Positions 17,703 to 28,049 of a DNA stretch of 64,000 bases are shown in pieces (within the stretch, counting starts at the first letter, position 1; the number at the start of each line of letters is the position of its first letter). The notes under the pieces are model-generated. The model was given only the letters and a program-made list of their open reading frames with translations, did not search any database and was not told the origin of the DNA. Both the position numbers and the translations under genes were made by a program. The stretch is from Hyphomicrobiales bacterium (lineage in GTDB: Bacteria > Pseudomonadota > Alphaproteobacteria > Rhizobiales > Devosiaceae), in NCBI GenBank assembly GCA_027487555.1, contig JAIYDI010000012.1, positions 35,288-99,287 of the forward strand. Reading direction: 5' to 3'.

Positions 17703-19571
17703 ATGTTTGGACCACATAAATTGAACGATCAGTCCGCGCCGAGTGCCGCTGCACCCGGTGACGCCCGCATGCATGTCCGCGCCATCCACCAGTCGAAGGG
17801 TCACGGGATCCTCATGCGCATCATGGTACTCACCATGCGGCATCCCTGGCAGGTTGCAATTACGGTCGTCTCAACGATAATCGCCTGCGGCCTCCAACTG
17901 TGGATGCCTGTACTTCTCGGCCAGGCCGTCGACCACGCCGAGGGCGTCATCAATGGCGGCGCCGGGGCGGCAGATGCGCTCTGGACGACGGCGATGATCA
18001 TGCTTGTGGTTTCGGTGGGCCGCGGCATCTTCACGATGTGGCAGAACTATTTCGGCGAGGCGGTGGGCCACTTTACCGCCTATGAGCTGCGCCTTGCGGT
18101 CTACGAGAAGATCCAGCGACTGAGTTTTTCGTACCACGACAAGGTACACACCGGCGACCTGATCACGGTGGGCATGCTCGACCTTGAAGGCGTGCGCATG
18201 TTTTTCGCAACAGGCGTGCTGCGCGTCGTGTTGCTGGGCATTCTCATCGGCGTCGGCGCATACATGATGCTCTCGACTGACCTTTGGCTGGGTGTACTGG
18301 CGCTCGCTTTCGTCCCCTTTGTCGCCTGGCGTTCGTCGGTGATGCACATAACGCTGCGCCTCACCTGGATGAAGCTGCAGGACCTGCTGCAGGTCGTGTC
18401 GCGGGTGATGGAAGAAAATCTCGGCGGTATCCGCGTGGTGCGGGCCTTTGCGGCGCAGGACCATGAACTCGAGAAGTTCGACAAGGCGTCGGATGCGGCG
18501 CTTGAGCTGGCGCACAAGCGCGTCGATTTCCGCGTGGTGAACACGGCGGTCACCAATCTGAGCTTCTTCATCTCGATGGGGCTGGTGCTCTGGGTCGGCG
18601 GCGAGAAGGTCGCGTCTGGTGTGATGAGCGTCGGTACGCTCGCGACGTTTCTGACATTCATGACCATCCTGCAGATGCCGGTTCGGCAGCTCGGCCTGCT
18701 GGTCAATTCGTTCTCGCGCGCAGCAACCTGCGGGCAGCGGCTCTTCGCTTTTCTCGACCAGGAGGTAGAGATTGCCGACAGGCCCCAGGCCAAGCCGCTC
18801 AATGTGACCAAGGGTACGTTGCGCTTCGAAAATGTCGGATTTGCCTACCCCAGCGCGCCTGATCGACAGGTGCTGCAGGGCGTGAGCTTCGAGGCGCGGC
18901 GCGGCCAGACAATCGGGCTCGTTGGCGCACCGGGCAGCGGCAAATCGACCATCGCCCACCTGATTCCGCGCTTCTATGACGTGACCGCCGGTGCGGTCAC
19001 GATCGACGGCCAGAATGTCGCCGATGTATCGCTCGACAGCCTGAGGAAGCACGTGGCGGTTGTGCAGCAGGACAGTTTCCTGTTCACCACAAATATCGAG
19101 AACAACATCGCATATGGCGACCCCTGGGCCAAGGAGACGCGGATTGCACGCTCGGCCGAGTCCGCGCAATTGCACAATTATATCATGGGCTTGCCGACAG
19201 GCTACCAGACCGTTGTGGGCGAACGCGGCGTGTCGCTTTCCGGCGGGCAGCGGCAGCGGCTCAACATTGCCCGTTCGCTGATGCTGCACCCGGCGGTGAT
19301 GGTGTTCGACGACTCGACGGCGGCGGTGGATGCGGGCACGGAACAGCGCATTCGTTCGGCGATGAAGCGCTTCTCGCGCGACCGGGTGACGATGATCATC
19401 TCGCATCGGCTGAGCTCGCTGATGCATGCGGACCAGATCCTGTTCATCGAGAATGGGCAGGTGATCGAGCGTGGCACCCACGCCGAGCTGCTGGAACTTG
19501 GCGGCCGCTACCGCGAGCTCTATGATCTGCAGGTCCGTCCGTCCGACGACCAGATGGAGGCGGCGCAATGA
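17703..19571 (+). CDS. ABC exporter half-transporter (NBD with non-canonical Walker B)
   Basis: A 622-residue fusion of six membrane helices (about residues 38-320) and an ATPase domain. Walker A is GAPGSGKST, the signature is LSGGQRQR, and Walker B reads VMVFDDSTAAVD, so Asp stands where the catalytic Glu normally is. The next gene overlaps by ATGA and encodes the other half. In heterodimeric type IV exporters this pattern gives one degenerate and one active ATP site. The substrate is unknown: drugs, lipids or peptides are all possible. The start is uncertain; in-frame ATGs at 17769 and 17814 are also possible, the latter beginning just before the first helix. Confidence 0.9.
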   Translation: MFGPHKLNDQSAPSAAAPGDARMHVRAIHQSKGHGILMRIMVLTMRHPWQVAITVVSTIIACGLQLWMPVLLGQAVDHAEGVINGGAGAADALWTTAMIMLVVSVGRGIFTMWQNYFGEAVGHFTAYELRLAVYEKIQRLSFSYHDKVHTGDLITVGMLDLEGVRMFFATGVLRVVLLGILIGVGAYMMLSTDLWLGVLALAFVPFVAWRSSVMHITLRLTWMKLQDLLQVVSRVMEENLGGIRVVRAFAAQDHELEKFDKASDAALELAHKRVDFRVVNTAVTNLSFFISMGLVLWVGGEKVASGVMSVGTLATFLTFMTILQMPVRQLGLLVNSFSRAATCGQRLFAFLDQEVEIADRPQAKPLNVTKGTLRFENVGFAYPSAPDRQVLQGVSFEARRGQTIGLVGAPGSGKSTIAHLIPRFYDVTAGAVTIDGQNVADVSLDSLRKHVAVVQQDSFLFTTNIENNIAYGDPWAKETRIARSAESAQLHNYIMGLPTGYQTVVGERGVSLSGGQRQRLNIARSLMLHPAVMVFDDSTAAVDAGTEQRIRSAMKRFSRDRVTMIISHRLSSLMHADQILFIENGQVIERGTHAELLELGGRYRELYDLQVRPSDDQMEAAQ

Positions 19572-21475
19572 CCAATGTCGCATTGGACACCGAGGACGAG
19601 GATACCGAAGACCGCCGCCGCCGGCCGCCGCGTGCCGTGGTGGGCTCCAGCCTCGACAAGGAGGAGGAAGTCTTCGGCAAGGCGTATGACCCCCGTATCG
19701 TGCGGCGGATATGGGCCTTCGTGAAGCCATACCAGTCGAGGATCTACCTGTCCGTCGCAGCGGTGCTGGTGTTCACGCTCACCCAGCTCGCCATTCCTCT
19801 GCTGGTACGCTACGCCATCGACCACGGAATGCATACAGATGGCAGCGGACGAACTGTACTGCTCACCGTGATGATCGGCTTCTTCGCGGTCGTCATCGTG
19901 AACTACGGCGCGAGCTGGATCCAGGAAGTTGTGGTGGGCAAGGCCGCCGAGAACGTCCTGTTTGACATGCGCCGCGCCATGTTCGCCAATTTGCAGCGCG
20001 TGTCGCTGGGTTGGATGGACAAGACCGAGGTCGGACGCCTGATGAGCCGCCTGATGGGCGACGTGAATTCCATGCAGGAATTCCTCGAAACCTCGGTGCT
20101 TTCGGTCGGAGACATCATCCTGCTGTTTGGCATCATTGGCGTGCTGCTCTGGCTCGATCCGATGCTAGGCGCCATCACCATGGCAACCATGCCGGTACTG
20201 TTCATCGTGCGGCTCTTCTGGCTGCCACCCGCGAAGAAGAGCTTCATGGATGCGCACCACACGAATTCGTCAGCAAATGGCGCGCTGGCGGAAGGCATCA
20301 ATGGCGTGCGCACGGTGCAGAGCCTCGACCGGCAAAAGGTGAACTTCGACCTCTACGAAGAAAAGGCGCGGGCCAACTTGCGAGCGCATCTGCGGGCGGC
20401 CAAGTTCGCACAGGTGATGGTGCCGATCGTCGATACGCTGACCGGCATTTCCATGGCCACTGTGATTGTCCTCGGCGGCCAGATGGTGCTTGGCCGACAG
20501 CTCGATGTCGGCGTCATGGTGGCGTTTCTGTTCTATATCCAGCGCTTCTTCGATCCGATCCGCTCACTCACCATGCAGTACTCGGTGTTCCAGCGCGCCA
20601 TGAGTTCAGGCAGCCGCATCATCGAAGTGCTCGACGTGCCGGTGGATATCAAGGACAAGCCCGATGCCGTCGCACTGACGCCCGACATGGACGGCTCCGT
20701 AGAGTTCAAGGACGTCACCTTCGGGTATCGCAAGGGCCAGCCGGTACTGAGGAATGTCAGCTTCCGCGTGAACCCTGGCGAAACGGTAGCGCTGGTGGGC
20801 CCGACTGGCTCGGGCAAGTCGAGCTGCATGTCTCTGGTGCACCGCTTCTACGATGTGTGGGACGGGTCGGTGACCGTGGGTGGCCACGACGTACGCGACC
20901 TGACGCAGGATTCGCTTGGCGCAGAAGTGGCGATGGTGTTGCAGGAGCCGTTCCTGTTCACCGGCACGGTGCTTGAGAACATCCGCTACCACAAGGTCAA
21001 CGCCAGCCGTGAACAGGTGGTTGATGCCGCCAAGGCGGTAGGTGCGCATGAGTTCATCATGTCGCTGGCCGAGGGCTACGACACCAAAATCGAGCAGCGC
21101 GGCGGCAACCTCTCGCTTGGTCAGCGGCAACTGATCAGCTTTGCGCGCGCGCTCGTGGCGGATGCGAAGATCCTGGTGCTCGACGAGGCAACTGCCAATA
21201 TCGACAGCTACACCGAGATGCTTATCCAACGAGCGCTGAAGCGGCTGCTGGAAGGACGAACGGGTCTGGTGATTGCGCACCGGCTTGCGACAATACGCGG
21301 CGCCGACCGCATCATCGTGCTGCAAAACGGCGAGCTGCTGGAGACGGGGAACCACGACCAACTGATGAAACTGGGCGGGCTCTATTCCAAGCTCTACACC
21401 ATGAATTACGCCAGTTTCGACGACCTGCCGGACGATGCAATAGGTGTCGGGGCCTCAGTCGGAAAGGCGACGTAA
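19568..21475 (+). CDS. ABC exporter half-transporter (NBD with canonical catalytic Glu)
   Basis: A 635-residue partner of the upstream protein. An acidic, Arg-rich N-terminal 35 residues precede six membrane helices. The ATPase domain has Walker A GPTGSGKSS, Walker B ILVLDEATANID with the catalytic Glu, and a degenerate signature LSLGQRQL in place of LSGGQ. Its Walker motifs would pair with the good signature of the partner (active site), and its poor signature with the Asp-bearing Walker B of the partner (degenerate site). The 4-nt ATGA overlap shows translational coupling. Full length and intact. Confidence 0.92.
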   Translation: MTNVALDTEDEDTEDRRRRPPRAVVGSSLDKEEEVFGKAYDPRIVRRIWAFVKPYQSRIYLSVAAVLVFTLTQLAIPLLVRYAIDHGMHTDGSGRTVLLTVMIGFFAVVIVNYGASWIQEVVVGKAAENVLFDMRRAMFANLQRVSLGWMDKTEVGRLMSRLMGDVNSMQEFLETSVLSVGDIILLFGIIGVLLWLDPMLGAITMATMPVLFIVRLFWLPPAKKSFMDAHHTNSSANGALAEGINGVRTVQSLDRQKVNFDLYEEKARANLRAHLRAAKFAQVMVPIVDTLTGISMATVIVLGGQMVLGRQLDVGVMVAFLFYIQRFFDPIRSLTMQYSVFQRAMSSGSRIIEVLDVPVDIKDKPDAVALTPDMDGSVEFKDVTFGYRKGQPVLRNVSFRVNPGETVALVGPTGSGKSSCMSLVHRFYDVWDGSVTVGGHDVRDLTQDSLGAEVAMVLQEPFLFTGTVLENIRYHKVNASREQVVDAAKAVGAHEFIMSLAEGYDTKIEQRGGNLSLGQRQLISFARALVADAKILVLDEATANIDSYTEMLIQRALKRLLEGRTGLVIAHRLATIRGADRIIVLQNGELLETGNHDQLMKLGGLYSKLYTMNYASFDDLPDDAIGVGASVGKAT

Positions 21476-21524
21476 CGACAAGGGAACGGGCACCCTGCCA
21501 TCCTCCTAGCGGGAGGATGACCAG

Positions 21525-22271
21525 ATGGCAGGATTGTACGATAGGCCGGATCTCTACGACCCCGTGGCGGGCGACAACCCCGCGGCGCTCGGCTTCTATG
21601 CATGTCTGGCCGGAGCGGACCCTGCGCTTGTGCTCGATATCGGCTGCGGTTCCGGTCGACTTGCGCTGCCGCTCGCGGCGCGGGGACACCTGGTGACAGG
21701 CGTCGACGCTTCCAGCACGATGCTGGAGGAGGCTCGGCGGCAGGCGCAAGCGCAAGGCATGCAGATGACGTTTGTCGACGCGGATTTCCGCGAACTGAAC
21801 CTCTCGTTCAAGGACTTTGCCTTCGCGTTTTCGGCCACGAACACGCTCCTGCACCTCAAGGCGGACGACGATCTGCTGAGTTGCCTCCGCGCGGTAGCGC
21901 GCCATTTGCGGAATGGTGGCCGCTTCGCTTTCGATATGTTCGTGCCGAATCCGCAGATCCTTGCACGCTCGCCGGGACTGCCACTTCCGATTGCCACGTT
22001 CCAGCATGCGGAATTGGGGCCGATCCAGGTGGAGGAGGACACGCGCTATGACGCCCCCACCCAGATGCTGGCTGCCGCGTGGACTTGGAGAGGCTCAAAC
22101 GGACGGGTGCTGCATAGAGCTGAGTTCGCCCTTCGGCAGCGCTTTCCAGACGAGGTCATGGCATTGGTGTCCATATCGCCCTTCCGCATTGTCGACCGCT
22201 TCGGCGATTTCGCTGGCTCCGCATTCACGCCGGATAGCCAGCGGCAGGTCTACTTGCTGACGACAGACTAA
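21525..22271 (+). CDS. Class I SAM-dependent methyltransferase
   Basis: A 248-residue Rossmann-fold methyltransferase with motif I VLDIGCGSGRLALPLA (about residues 36-51), the acidic end of strand 2 (VTGVDASSTMLEEAR) and motif IV-like FAFSATNTLLHL. The C-terminal part has a beta-sheet insert seen in small-molecule methyltransferases. The substrate cannot be told. It follows the ABC exporter by 49 bases on the same strand with GGGAGGATG before the start, so co-transcription is plausible, perhaps for modification of an exported compound. Confidence 0.85.
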   Translation: MAGLYDRPDLYDPVAGDNPAALGFYACLAGADPALVLDIGCGSGRLALPLAARGHLVTGVDASSTMLEEARRQAQAQGMQMTFVDADFRELNLSFKDFAFAFSATNTLLHLKADDDLLSCLRAVARHLRNGGRFAFDMFVPNPQILARSPGLPLPIATFQHAELGPIQVEEDTRYDAPTQMLAAAWTWRGSNGRVLHRAEFALRQRFPDEVMALVSISPFRIVDRFGDFAGSAFTPDSQRQVYLLTTD

Positions 22272-22277
22272 AATCCG

Positions 22278-22305
22278 CGCCTTCGCCGCGCCTCCGGCAA
22301 AGGCG
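22278..22305. terminator. Hairpin between convergent genes
   Basis: CGCCTT with AAGGCG outer arms and GCCG/CGGC inside, exactly filling the gap between the methyltransferase stop and the DUF4422 stop. No T-run follows. Confidence 0.4.
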
Positions 22306-23058
22306 TCACTGCATGCGGACAGCTCGCTCCAGAAGAACGCGGTACCAGATGTTCGCCTTGGCATCGGGATTTTGGTCGAAGTGCCGCAAGAGCAGATAGC
22401 TGTGAAGGCGCTCCATCAGAAAGCCTCCCACGCGTCGGTTATAGTCTTGCCGGGGTACAAAAAACCGATCGTAGAAGCAATTCCAGACCTGCCTCAGGAT
22501 CGAGAGGTGCTCAAGGAGCATGGCAGAAGGGTAAATGCCGAGACTTGGGCTGCCGATCAGCAGTTTCGCATTGTAGAACTGGGAAGCCTCTTTCGGCGTG
22601 AATGCCCCGCTGATCACCATCGCCTTCGCGAGATTCTGCAGATCGACAAGATGATGATAGGCCGCGAACTGTTCAGCGACCCGGCACTGCATGATTGCCC
22701 CGAATGTCGGAAGGTTCGTCGCCTCGAGGCGTTCCGCAGACGGGACTAGCGGTGGCGCGGCGTGCGGCGGCAAGCACAGGGACCCGAATTCCTGGTGGGT
22801 ATGGCTGGGAGGAGAAATGGGCGTCAGGATTCGACGATACTGAATCAGATGTATCATTCCGTCCCAGCCAGCCCATTGCTCCGCAAGTACGAAGAGCTGC
22901 AGATATTCGCTCAGGACTCGACCGTTCCAGCGGTCACCCCACACGTCGTCTGAAATGACTGTGGTTTGAACGCCTGGAATCGGTACCGGGGAGTAGAACT
23001 CGTACGGCACGCTGGGAGTGTAGCGAAGCGGCGCGTGGCTGATACAGATATGCTTCAT
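22306..23058 (-). CDS. DUF4422-like (putative glycosyltransferase) protein
   Basis: A 250-residue protein with the N-terminal strand HICISHA, the MIHLIQYRRIL motif (about residues 79-89), and the C-terminal block FYDRFFVPRQDYNRRVGGFL followed by MERLHSYLLL. This is the conserved Arg-x-x-GF-x-x-ER end of DUF4422. Such proteins are usually in capsule or exopolysaccharide clusters and are thought to be glycosyltransferases; here the gene is solitary. I chose ATG 23058; a TTG 39 bases upstream would add 13 residues. Its codons and GC are a little lower than its neighbours. The family assignment is by eye. Confidence 0.65.
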   Translation of the reverse strand: MKHICISHAPLRYTPSVPYEFYSPVPIPGVQTTVISDDVWGDRWNGRVLSEYLQLFVLAEQWAGWDGMIHLIQYRRILTPISPPSHTHQEFGSLCLPPHAAPPLVPSAERLEATNLPTFGAIMQCRVAEQFAAYHHLVDLQNLAKAMVISGAFTPKEASQFYNAKLLIGSPSLGIYPSAMLLEHLSILRQVWNCFYDRFFVPRQDYNRRVGGFLMERLHSYLLLRHFDQNPDAKANIWYRVLLERAVRMQ

Positions 23059-23159
23059 GGGTGTTTTTGACCCTTCGGCCTCATCGTTGCCCCCCAAGGA
23101 TATATTCGCAGAAACCGTCTCACTCTGGCAACGTTCAGATTTAGGAACAGGGGGACAAC

Positions 23160-23864
23160 TTGTATCGCAGTCCGCTGAACTCTGTGGTCACGCTGGGCGC
23201 CGTGCTGTTTGCCGGGATGGCGCCGGCATATGCCGCGCCGCTGGATGACTATCTGGCGGTCCGGATCGCCGAGCGCATCAACCTGAGTTGTCATGCGCTC
23301 AAGTTCGTAGAGCACAGCTACCTGCCGCAGATCGCAGAAGCGTTTCTTGCCGAAACCGACCAGAGCAAGGCCCACCGGGCCAACCTGATGGACACTTCCG
23401 AGTTTGAGATCTGGCAGGCCGAGATCGCGGCAGAGGCGTCGGCAAAGGCGAACGAGGTGGGCTGCTCCGAGGCAGCGACGCCATATTTGCTCGCGGCGCG
23501 CGCCGTCGCCAGCCAGAGGATCTACCAGGATCTGTTGCTCGCCTTCCACTTCGACTCGACCGCCGCGCCGGACCGATTCCGGGCAGCGCTGACCGATGGC
23601 CAGAAGCAGGTCGCAGCGACCTACGAAGGGTTCCTCAAGCAGATTTTTGGGGAGGGCTACCTGCAGTTCAGCGAGACCCAGCGGCAATGGGCAGTCCAGC
23701 GGCTGCCCAGGTCCGCGTTTGCGGCGTCGGAAGCGCCGGCGTCGAGCTGGGGAGACGTCGGGCTCGAGACTTTGTTGGGCACGATTCAAACCGCCGATGA
23801 TATCGAGCTCGTGACAAATGCCCAGGCAGCGGGCGACTGGGCCATGGAGCATGTAGCGCTTTAG
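23160..23864 (+). CDS. Secreted hypothetical protein, ends at in-frame amber codon
   Basis: A 234-residue product with a TTG start (GGGGGA just upstream) and a clear signal peptide (LNSVVTLGAVLFAGMAPAYA, cleavage before APLDDY). The mature part is helical and has Cys in LSCHALKF and VGCSEAA. It ends at TAG 23862-23864. The same frame then stays open for 180 more codons with protein-like sequence, so this is probably the 5' part of a 415-codon gene. No family recognised. Confidence 0.6.
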   Translation: MYRSPLNSVVTLGAVLFAGMAPAYAAPLDDYLAVRIAERINLSCHALKFVEHSYLPQIAEAFLAETDQSKAHRANLMDTSEFEIWQAEIAAEASAKANEVGCSEAATPYLLAARAVASQRIYQDLLLAFHFDSTAAPDRFRAALTDGQKQVAATYEGFLKQIFGEGYLQFSETQRQWAVQRLPRSAFAASEAPASSWGDVGLETLLGTIQTADDIELVTNAQAAGDWAMEHVAL

Positions 23865-24407
23865 GTCTTTGCCGAAACAAATGGTTGGGCAGTCTGGCCA
23901 TTCGCGCCGGCCAATGGCGGGCTCTTCCCATCGCTGAAGCGGGCTGACGAGGCCGCACTTCTGCCGCTCTGGTCGAGTGGCCGACGCTACAGCCTCGAAA
24001 GCGGCGGCAGCTTTGCGTATGCGCTGGCGCGGCTGCCCGACGGACGATTGCGCCTGATGACATTCGGTGACCAGGCGGCTGAACTCGACAGCAATGCGAC
24101 GGTGCGGCTCTATATTCCCGAGGCATTGCCGAAGGGATGGTCGGGCTGGGATTTCTTCGAACAGCAGGCATTCCGCGAGGGTGCGCGGGTATTCGAGGCG
24201 GTGCCAGTGACCGATGAGCCTTGCCTCGGCGGCCCGTGCTACGACTTTGACGCTACCGTGGGCAAGGCGGCGCTGGCCTATGGGGAACAGAACATCATTG
24301 AATTGTTCATCGCCCAGGCGCCCGGGGCGGAGCCACATCCGACGAGCGACCTGCCGGTTCGGCGTGCCCAGGTGGAGGTATCTGGACTGGCACGGGTGGC
24401 AAACTGA
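23865..24407 (+). pseudogene. Downstream remainder of the amber-interrupted secreted protein
   Basis: Continues the 23160 frame without any shift from the codon after TAG to a TGA at 24405-24407. It starts VFAETNGWAVWPFAP and includes a Cys pair in PCLGGPCYDF and an ordered acidic/aromatic composition. No ribosome site or good start codon is seen near its beginning; the first in-frame candidates are a TTG at 24048 and an ATG at 24057. Either a nonsense mutation, a sequencing error, or stop-codon readthrough. Confidence 0.55.
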
Positions 24408-24491
24408 GGCTCTAGCGCAAAGGTCGCATCACATTTTCCCCACATAAATCAGCGAGGCGTGCCACTCTTTAGTCAAAACGGGGATCGTCGC

Positions 24492-27400
24492 ATGACCGAA
24501 CTCGACTCGCTGCGCAGCCGCATCCGCGCCACCACGTTCGCCGAGGAAGGCGATATCGTCACCCGGTTGGTGGGCGAGGCGGCGCTCTCGGAGGGCGAGC
24601 GGGCGGCGATCTGCGGCGTGGCGGAGCGCTTGGTCGAAAGCGTGCGGCGCGAGACCGCGACGGGCATGCTCGAGAGTTTCCTGGCGGAGTATGCGCTGTC
24701 GACCCATGAGGGCATTGCTTTGATGTGCCTCGCCGAGGCGCTGCTGCGGGTGCCGGACACCCGCACGATCGATGCGCTTATCGAGGACAAGATCGCCCCG
24801 GCACGCTGGGCAGAGCATCTCGACCGGGCCAATTCACCGCTGGTGAACGTGTCTGCGCTGGCGCTGACGCTGACAGGCGAGGTGCTGAAGGACCGCGGCG
24901 CGGGGATCGCCGGGCTGATCCAGGGCTTCGTGCAGCGGATGGGCGAGCCGGTGATCCGTTCGGCTGTTATTCAGGCAATGAAGATCCTCGGCAACCAGTT
25001 CGTGCTCGGCCGCGATATCGAGGAGGCCGTGAAGAACGCGCGCAGGGAGGAGAAGCAAGGCTTCACCTATTCCTACGATATGCTGGGCGAGGGCGCGCGC
25101 ACGGAGGCGGATGCGAAGCGTTACCGCGCCGCCTATGCAGAAGCGATCGCAGTGTTGGCAGAGCGGGCCACGGCCGGCAATGTGCGCGACAATCCGGGCG
25201 TTTCGGTGAAGCTGTCGGCGCTGCATCCGCGTTACGAGACGGCGAAGCGCGAGCGGGTAATGACCGAACTGGTCGAGCGTGTATTGGCGCTTGCGCTGAT
25301 GGCGCGAGGCGCCAACATGGGCTTTAACATCGACGCCGAGGAATCCGACCGGCTGGACCTGTCGCTCGACGTGATCGCCGCGGTGCTGGCTGACAGGCGG
25401 CTTGCCGGCTGGGACGGCTTCGGCATAGTGGTGCAGGCCTATGGCTTGCGCGCGAGCCCGACCATCGACTGGATCGCCGCGCTGGCCGAAAGCCTCGACC
25501 GCCGTGTGATGGTGCGGTTGGTGAAGGGCGCGTACTGGGACACCGAGATCAAGCGGGCGCAGGTGCTGGGGCTGTCGGGATTTCCGGTGTTTTCGACCAA
25601 GGCGGCGACCGATGTGAGCTATATCGCCAACGCGCGGCGGCTGCTGAGCCACCGAGCGCGGGTCTATCCCCAGTTTGCCACGCACAATGCACATACGACG
25701 GCCGCTGTGCTACATTTGGCCGAGGCCGAAGGCGCGGCGCCCGAGACCTACGAGTTCCAGCGGCTGCACGGTATGGGCGAGCGCCTGCACCAGATTTTGA
25801 CAAAGACGCACGGAACGCGGACGCGCATTTACGCGCCGGTGGGGCGGCATGCGGACCTCTTGGCCTATCTTGTGCGGCGACTGCTCGAAAACGGCGCCAA
25901 TGGCAGCTTCGTGCACATGATCGCCGACCGTTCCGTGCCGGCGGCCGCGGTGGTTGCGGACCCGTTCGCGGCGGTGGCGACGGCAAGATCCATTGTGAAA
26001 AGACCGGCTGAACTGTTTGGCGCATCGCGGGTGAATTCGTCCGGTATCGACCTTGGTGATAGCGAGAGTCTGGCGCGCGCGCTCGCGGCCCGCGATCGGT
26101 TCAAAGGCGTTGACTGGGTGGCGCAGTCGACCACTGTGGTGGTGAATGACGGCGGTGAGGGCTTCGCCATCCGCTCCCCAGCGACGGGGGAAGCGGCTGG
26201 CCGGGCGCAGGGGGCTGGGCCTATAGCACTGGACCTTGCTATCGGCGCCGCGCAGGACGCACGCCCCGATTGGGCCGCGCGCAAAGTGGAAGAGCGGGCG
26301 CTGATCCTCCGGCAGGCGGCAGACCTTTATGAGCGGCACGCGGCGGAGTTCCATGCAGTGCTGGCACGTGAAGCCGGAAAGACACTGGCCGATTCGATAT
26401 CGGAAGTGCGCGAGGCGGTGGATTTCCTCCGTTACTATGCGGCCGAGGCCGAAGCCGGAGTGGACGCCAGCAATCCGCGCGTGCCGCTTGGCACCTTCGC
26501 CTGTATTTCGCCCTGGAACTTTCCTCTCGCCATCTTCAGCGGGCAGGTTGCCGCGGCGCTGGTGACAGGCAACAGCGTGGTGGCGAAGCCGGCCGAGGCG
26601 ACGCCGCTCGTAGCGTCGCTGGCGGTGCACATGTTGCATCAGGCCGGCGTGCCCGAAGATGTGCTGCAACTGGTAATCGGCACCGGGCCCGTGGTTGGGG
26701 CGGCGCTGGTTGCGGATCCGCGGATCGACGGGGTGTGCTTCACCGGTTCGCTCAGGACCGCCAAGGCGATCGACGCGGCGATGGCGGACCATATGTCCGC
26801 GGCGGCGCCGCTTATCGCCGAAACCGGCGGGCTCAATGCCATGCTGGTCGATTCCACCGCGCTGCCCGAGCAGGCAGTGCGCGATATCATGGCATCGGCG
26901 TTCCAGTCGGCGGGGCAGCGGTGTTCGGCTCTCCGCGTTCTGTACCTCCAGGAAGAGACGGCGCCGCGCATTCTCGAGATGCTCTTTGGCGCGATGGATG
27001 AACTCAGCGTCGGAGATCCTTGGGATATCGCCACTGACGTCGGCCCGCTGATCGACGAGAAGGCCGCGGACAAGGTGCGGGCGCATATCGCGGATTTCGC
27101 GGCACGCGACGCTGTGCTGCATCAGGTGGCGGCGCCGGACGGCGTTTGCTACGTGCCGCCGACGGTGCTGAAGGTTTCAGGAATTGGGGACCTGAAAGAA
27201 GAAATATTCGGGCCGGTGCTGCATGTGGCAACCTATCGCGCCGAGCACATCGACCAGGTGATCGCGGCAATCAATGCCGCTGGCTATGGTCTGACATTTG
27301 CGCTTCATACCCGTATTGATGGCCGCGTCGCTGAGATCGCCGAGGCGGTCAAGGCAGGCAACATATACGTGAATCGCAACCAGATCGGTGCCGTCGTTGG

Positions 27401-28049
27401 CGTGCAGCCATTTGGCGGCGAGGGGTTGAGCGGCACGGGTCCGAAGGCAGGTGGCCCGCATTATCTCGAGCGCTTCTGGCGTCCCTGGCAGCGCTTCGAG
27501 CCGGTTGTGGGCGTGAACCCGCACCAGGGCATCTCGATCGGCTACGCAATTGCGGCGGTGGACCAGGTGCGGATCGTTGTCGAAAAGGTAGGGATCGAGC
27601 CCTTCGCAAACATATTGCCAGGCCCGACCGGCGAGCGAAACACGCTCTATACCTGGCCGCGCGGCGTAGTGCTTTGTCTCGGTCCAACAACACAGGCGGC
27701 AGAGTTGCAGGCGCGGCTGGCCCTTGAACAGGGCAACGGCGTTCTGGTGGTCGCGCCGGGCGCAACGCGTATTGCAGCGGAACTAGGAGCCAATGGCGAG
27801 CCGATTGGGGGCATCGAGAAAAAGCTGGCGCCCGCTGCCGTTGAGGCCGGGCTGCACGTCGATGCGGTGATGCATTTCGGACCGGAGACAGATCTCAAGC
27901 CCTGGCGGCAGGCACTAGCCCGCCGCGAAGGCGCGATCATCCCGCTGATCACCCGGCCCGCTGACGCGGAACTGCTGATCCGCGAGCGACATGTGTCGAT
28001 CGACACTACTGCCTCGGGTGGCAACGCGGAACTGCTTGCATCCGCCTAG
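24492..28049 (+). CDS. putA: Bifunctional proline dehydrogenase / glutamate-semialdehyde dehydrogenase
   Basis: PutA converts proline to glutamate in two steps, passing electrons from FAD to the quinone pool and then using NAD+. The 1185-residue protein has an N-terminal arm, the PRODH barrel (about 170-460: [57 protein letters not shown]), and the aldehyde dehydrogenase domain (about 550-1000). The ALDH domain shows [12 protein letters not shown], the catalytic Glu in IAETGGLN, and Cys in [12 protein letters not shown] further C-terminal domain follows, as in long type B PutAs. There is no N-terminal ribbon-helix-helix, so it is not a self-repressor. I start at ATG 24492; an upstream in-frame start at 24459 exists. 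Convergent with the ugpC-type gene, sharing the bases CTAG. Confidence 0.95.
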   Translation: MTELDSLRSRIRATTFAEEGDIVTRLVGEAALSEGERAAICGVAERLVESVRRETATGMLESFLAEYALSTHEGIALMCLAEALLRVPDTRTIDALIEDKIAPARWAEHLDRANSPLVNVSALALTLTGEVLKDRGAGIAGLIQGFVQRMGEPVIRSAVIQAMKILGNQFVLGRDIEEAVKNARREEKQGFTYSYDMLGEGARTEADAKRYRAAYAEAIAVLAERATAGNVRDNPGVSVKLSALHPRYETAKRERVMTELVERVLALALMARGANMGFNIDAEESDRLDLSLDVIAAVLADRRLAGWDGFGIVVQAYGLRASPTIDWIAALAESLDRRVMVRLVKGAYWDTEIKRAQVLGLSGFPVFSTKAATDVSYIANARRLLSHRARVYPQFATHNAHTTAAVLHLAEAEGAAPETYEFQRLHGMGERLHQILTKTHGTRTRIYAPVGRHADLLAYLVRRLLENGANGSFVHMIADRSVPAAAVVADPFAAVATARSIVKRPAELFGASRVNSSGIDLGDSESLARALAARDRFKGVDWVAQSTTVVVNDGGEGFAIRSPATGEAAGRAQGAGPIALDLAIGAAQDARPDWAARKVEERALILRQAADLYERHAAEFHAVLAREAGKTLADSISEVREAVDFLRYYAAEAEAGVDASNPRVPLGTFACISPWNFPLAIFSGQVAAALVTGNSVVAKPAEATPLVASLAVHMLHQAGVPEDVLQLVIGTGPVVGAALVADPRIDGVCFTGSLRTAKAIDAAMADHMSAAAPLIAETGGLNAMLVDSTALPEQAVRDIMASAFQSAGQRCSALRVLYLQEETAPRILEMLFGAMDELSVGDPWDIATDVGPLIDEKAADKVRAHIADFAARDAVLHQVAAPDGVCYVPPTVLKVSGIGDLKEEIFGPVLHVATYRAEHIDQVIAAINAAGYGLTFALHTRIDGRVAEIAEAVKAGNIYVNRNQIGAVVGVQPFGGEGLSGTGPKAGGPHYLERFWRPWQRFEPVVGVNPHQGISIGYAIAAVDQVRIVVEKVGIEPFANILPGPTGERNTLYTWPRGVVLCLGPTTQAAELQARLALEQGNGVLVVAPGATRIAAELGANGEPIGGIEKKLAPAAVEAGLHVDAVMHFGPETDLKPWRQALARREGAIIPLITRPADAELLIRERHVSIDTTASGGNAELLASA

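Noticed and set aside
17871..19730. A 619-codon antisense frame over the ABC exporter
   Set aside because: A shadow frame from high GC at third codon positions; no family content.
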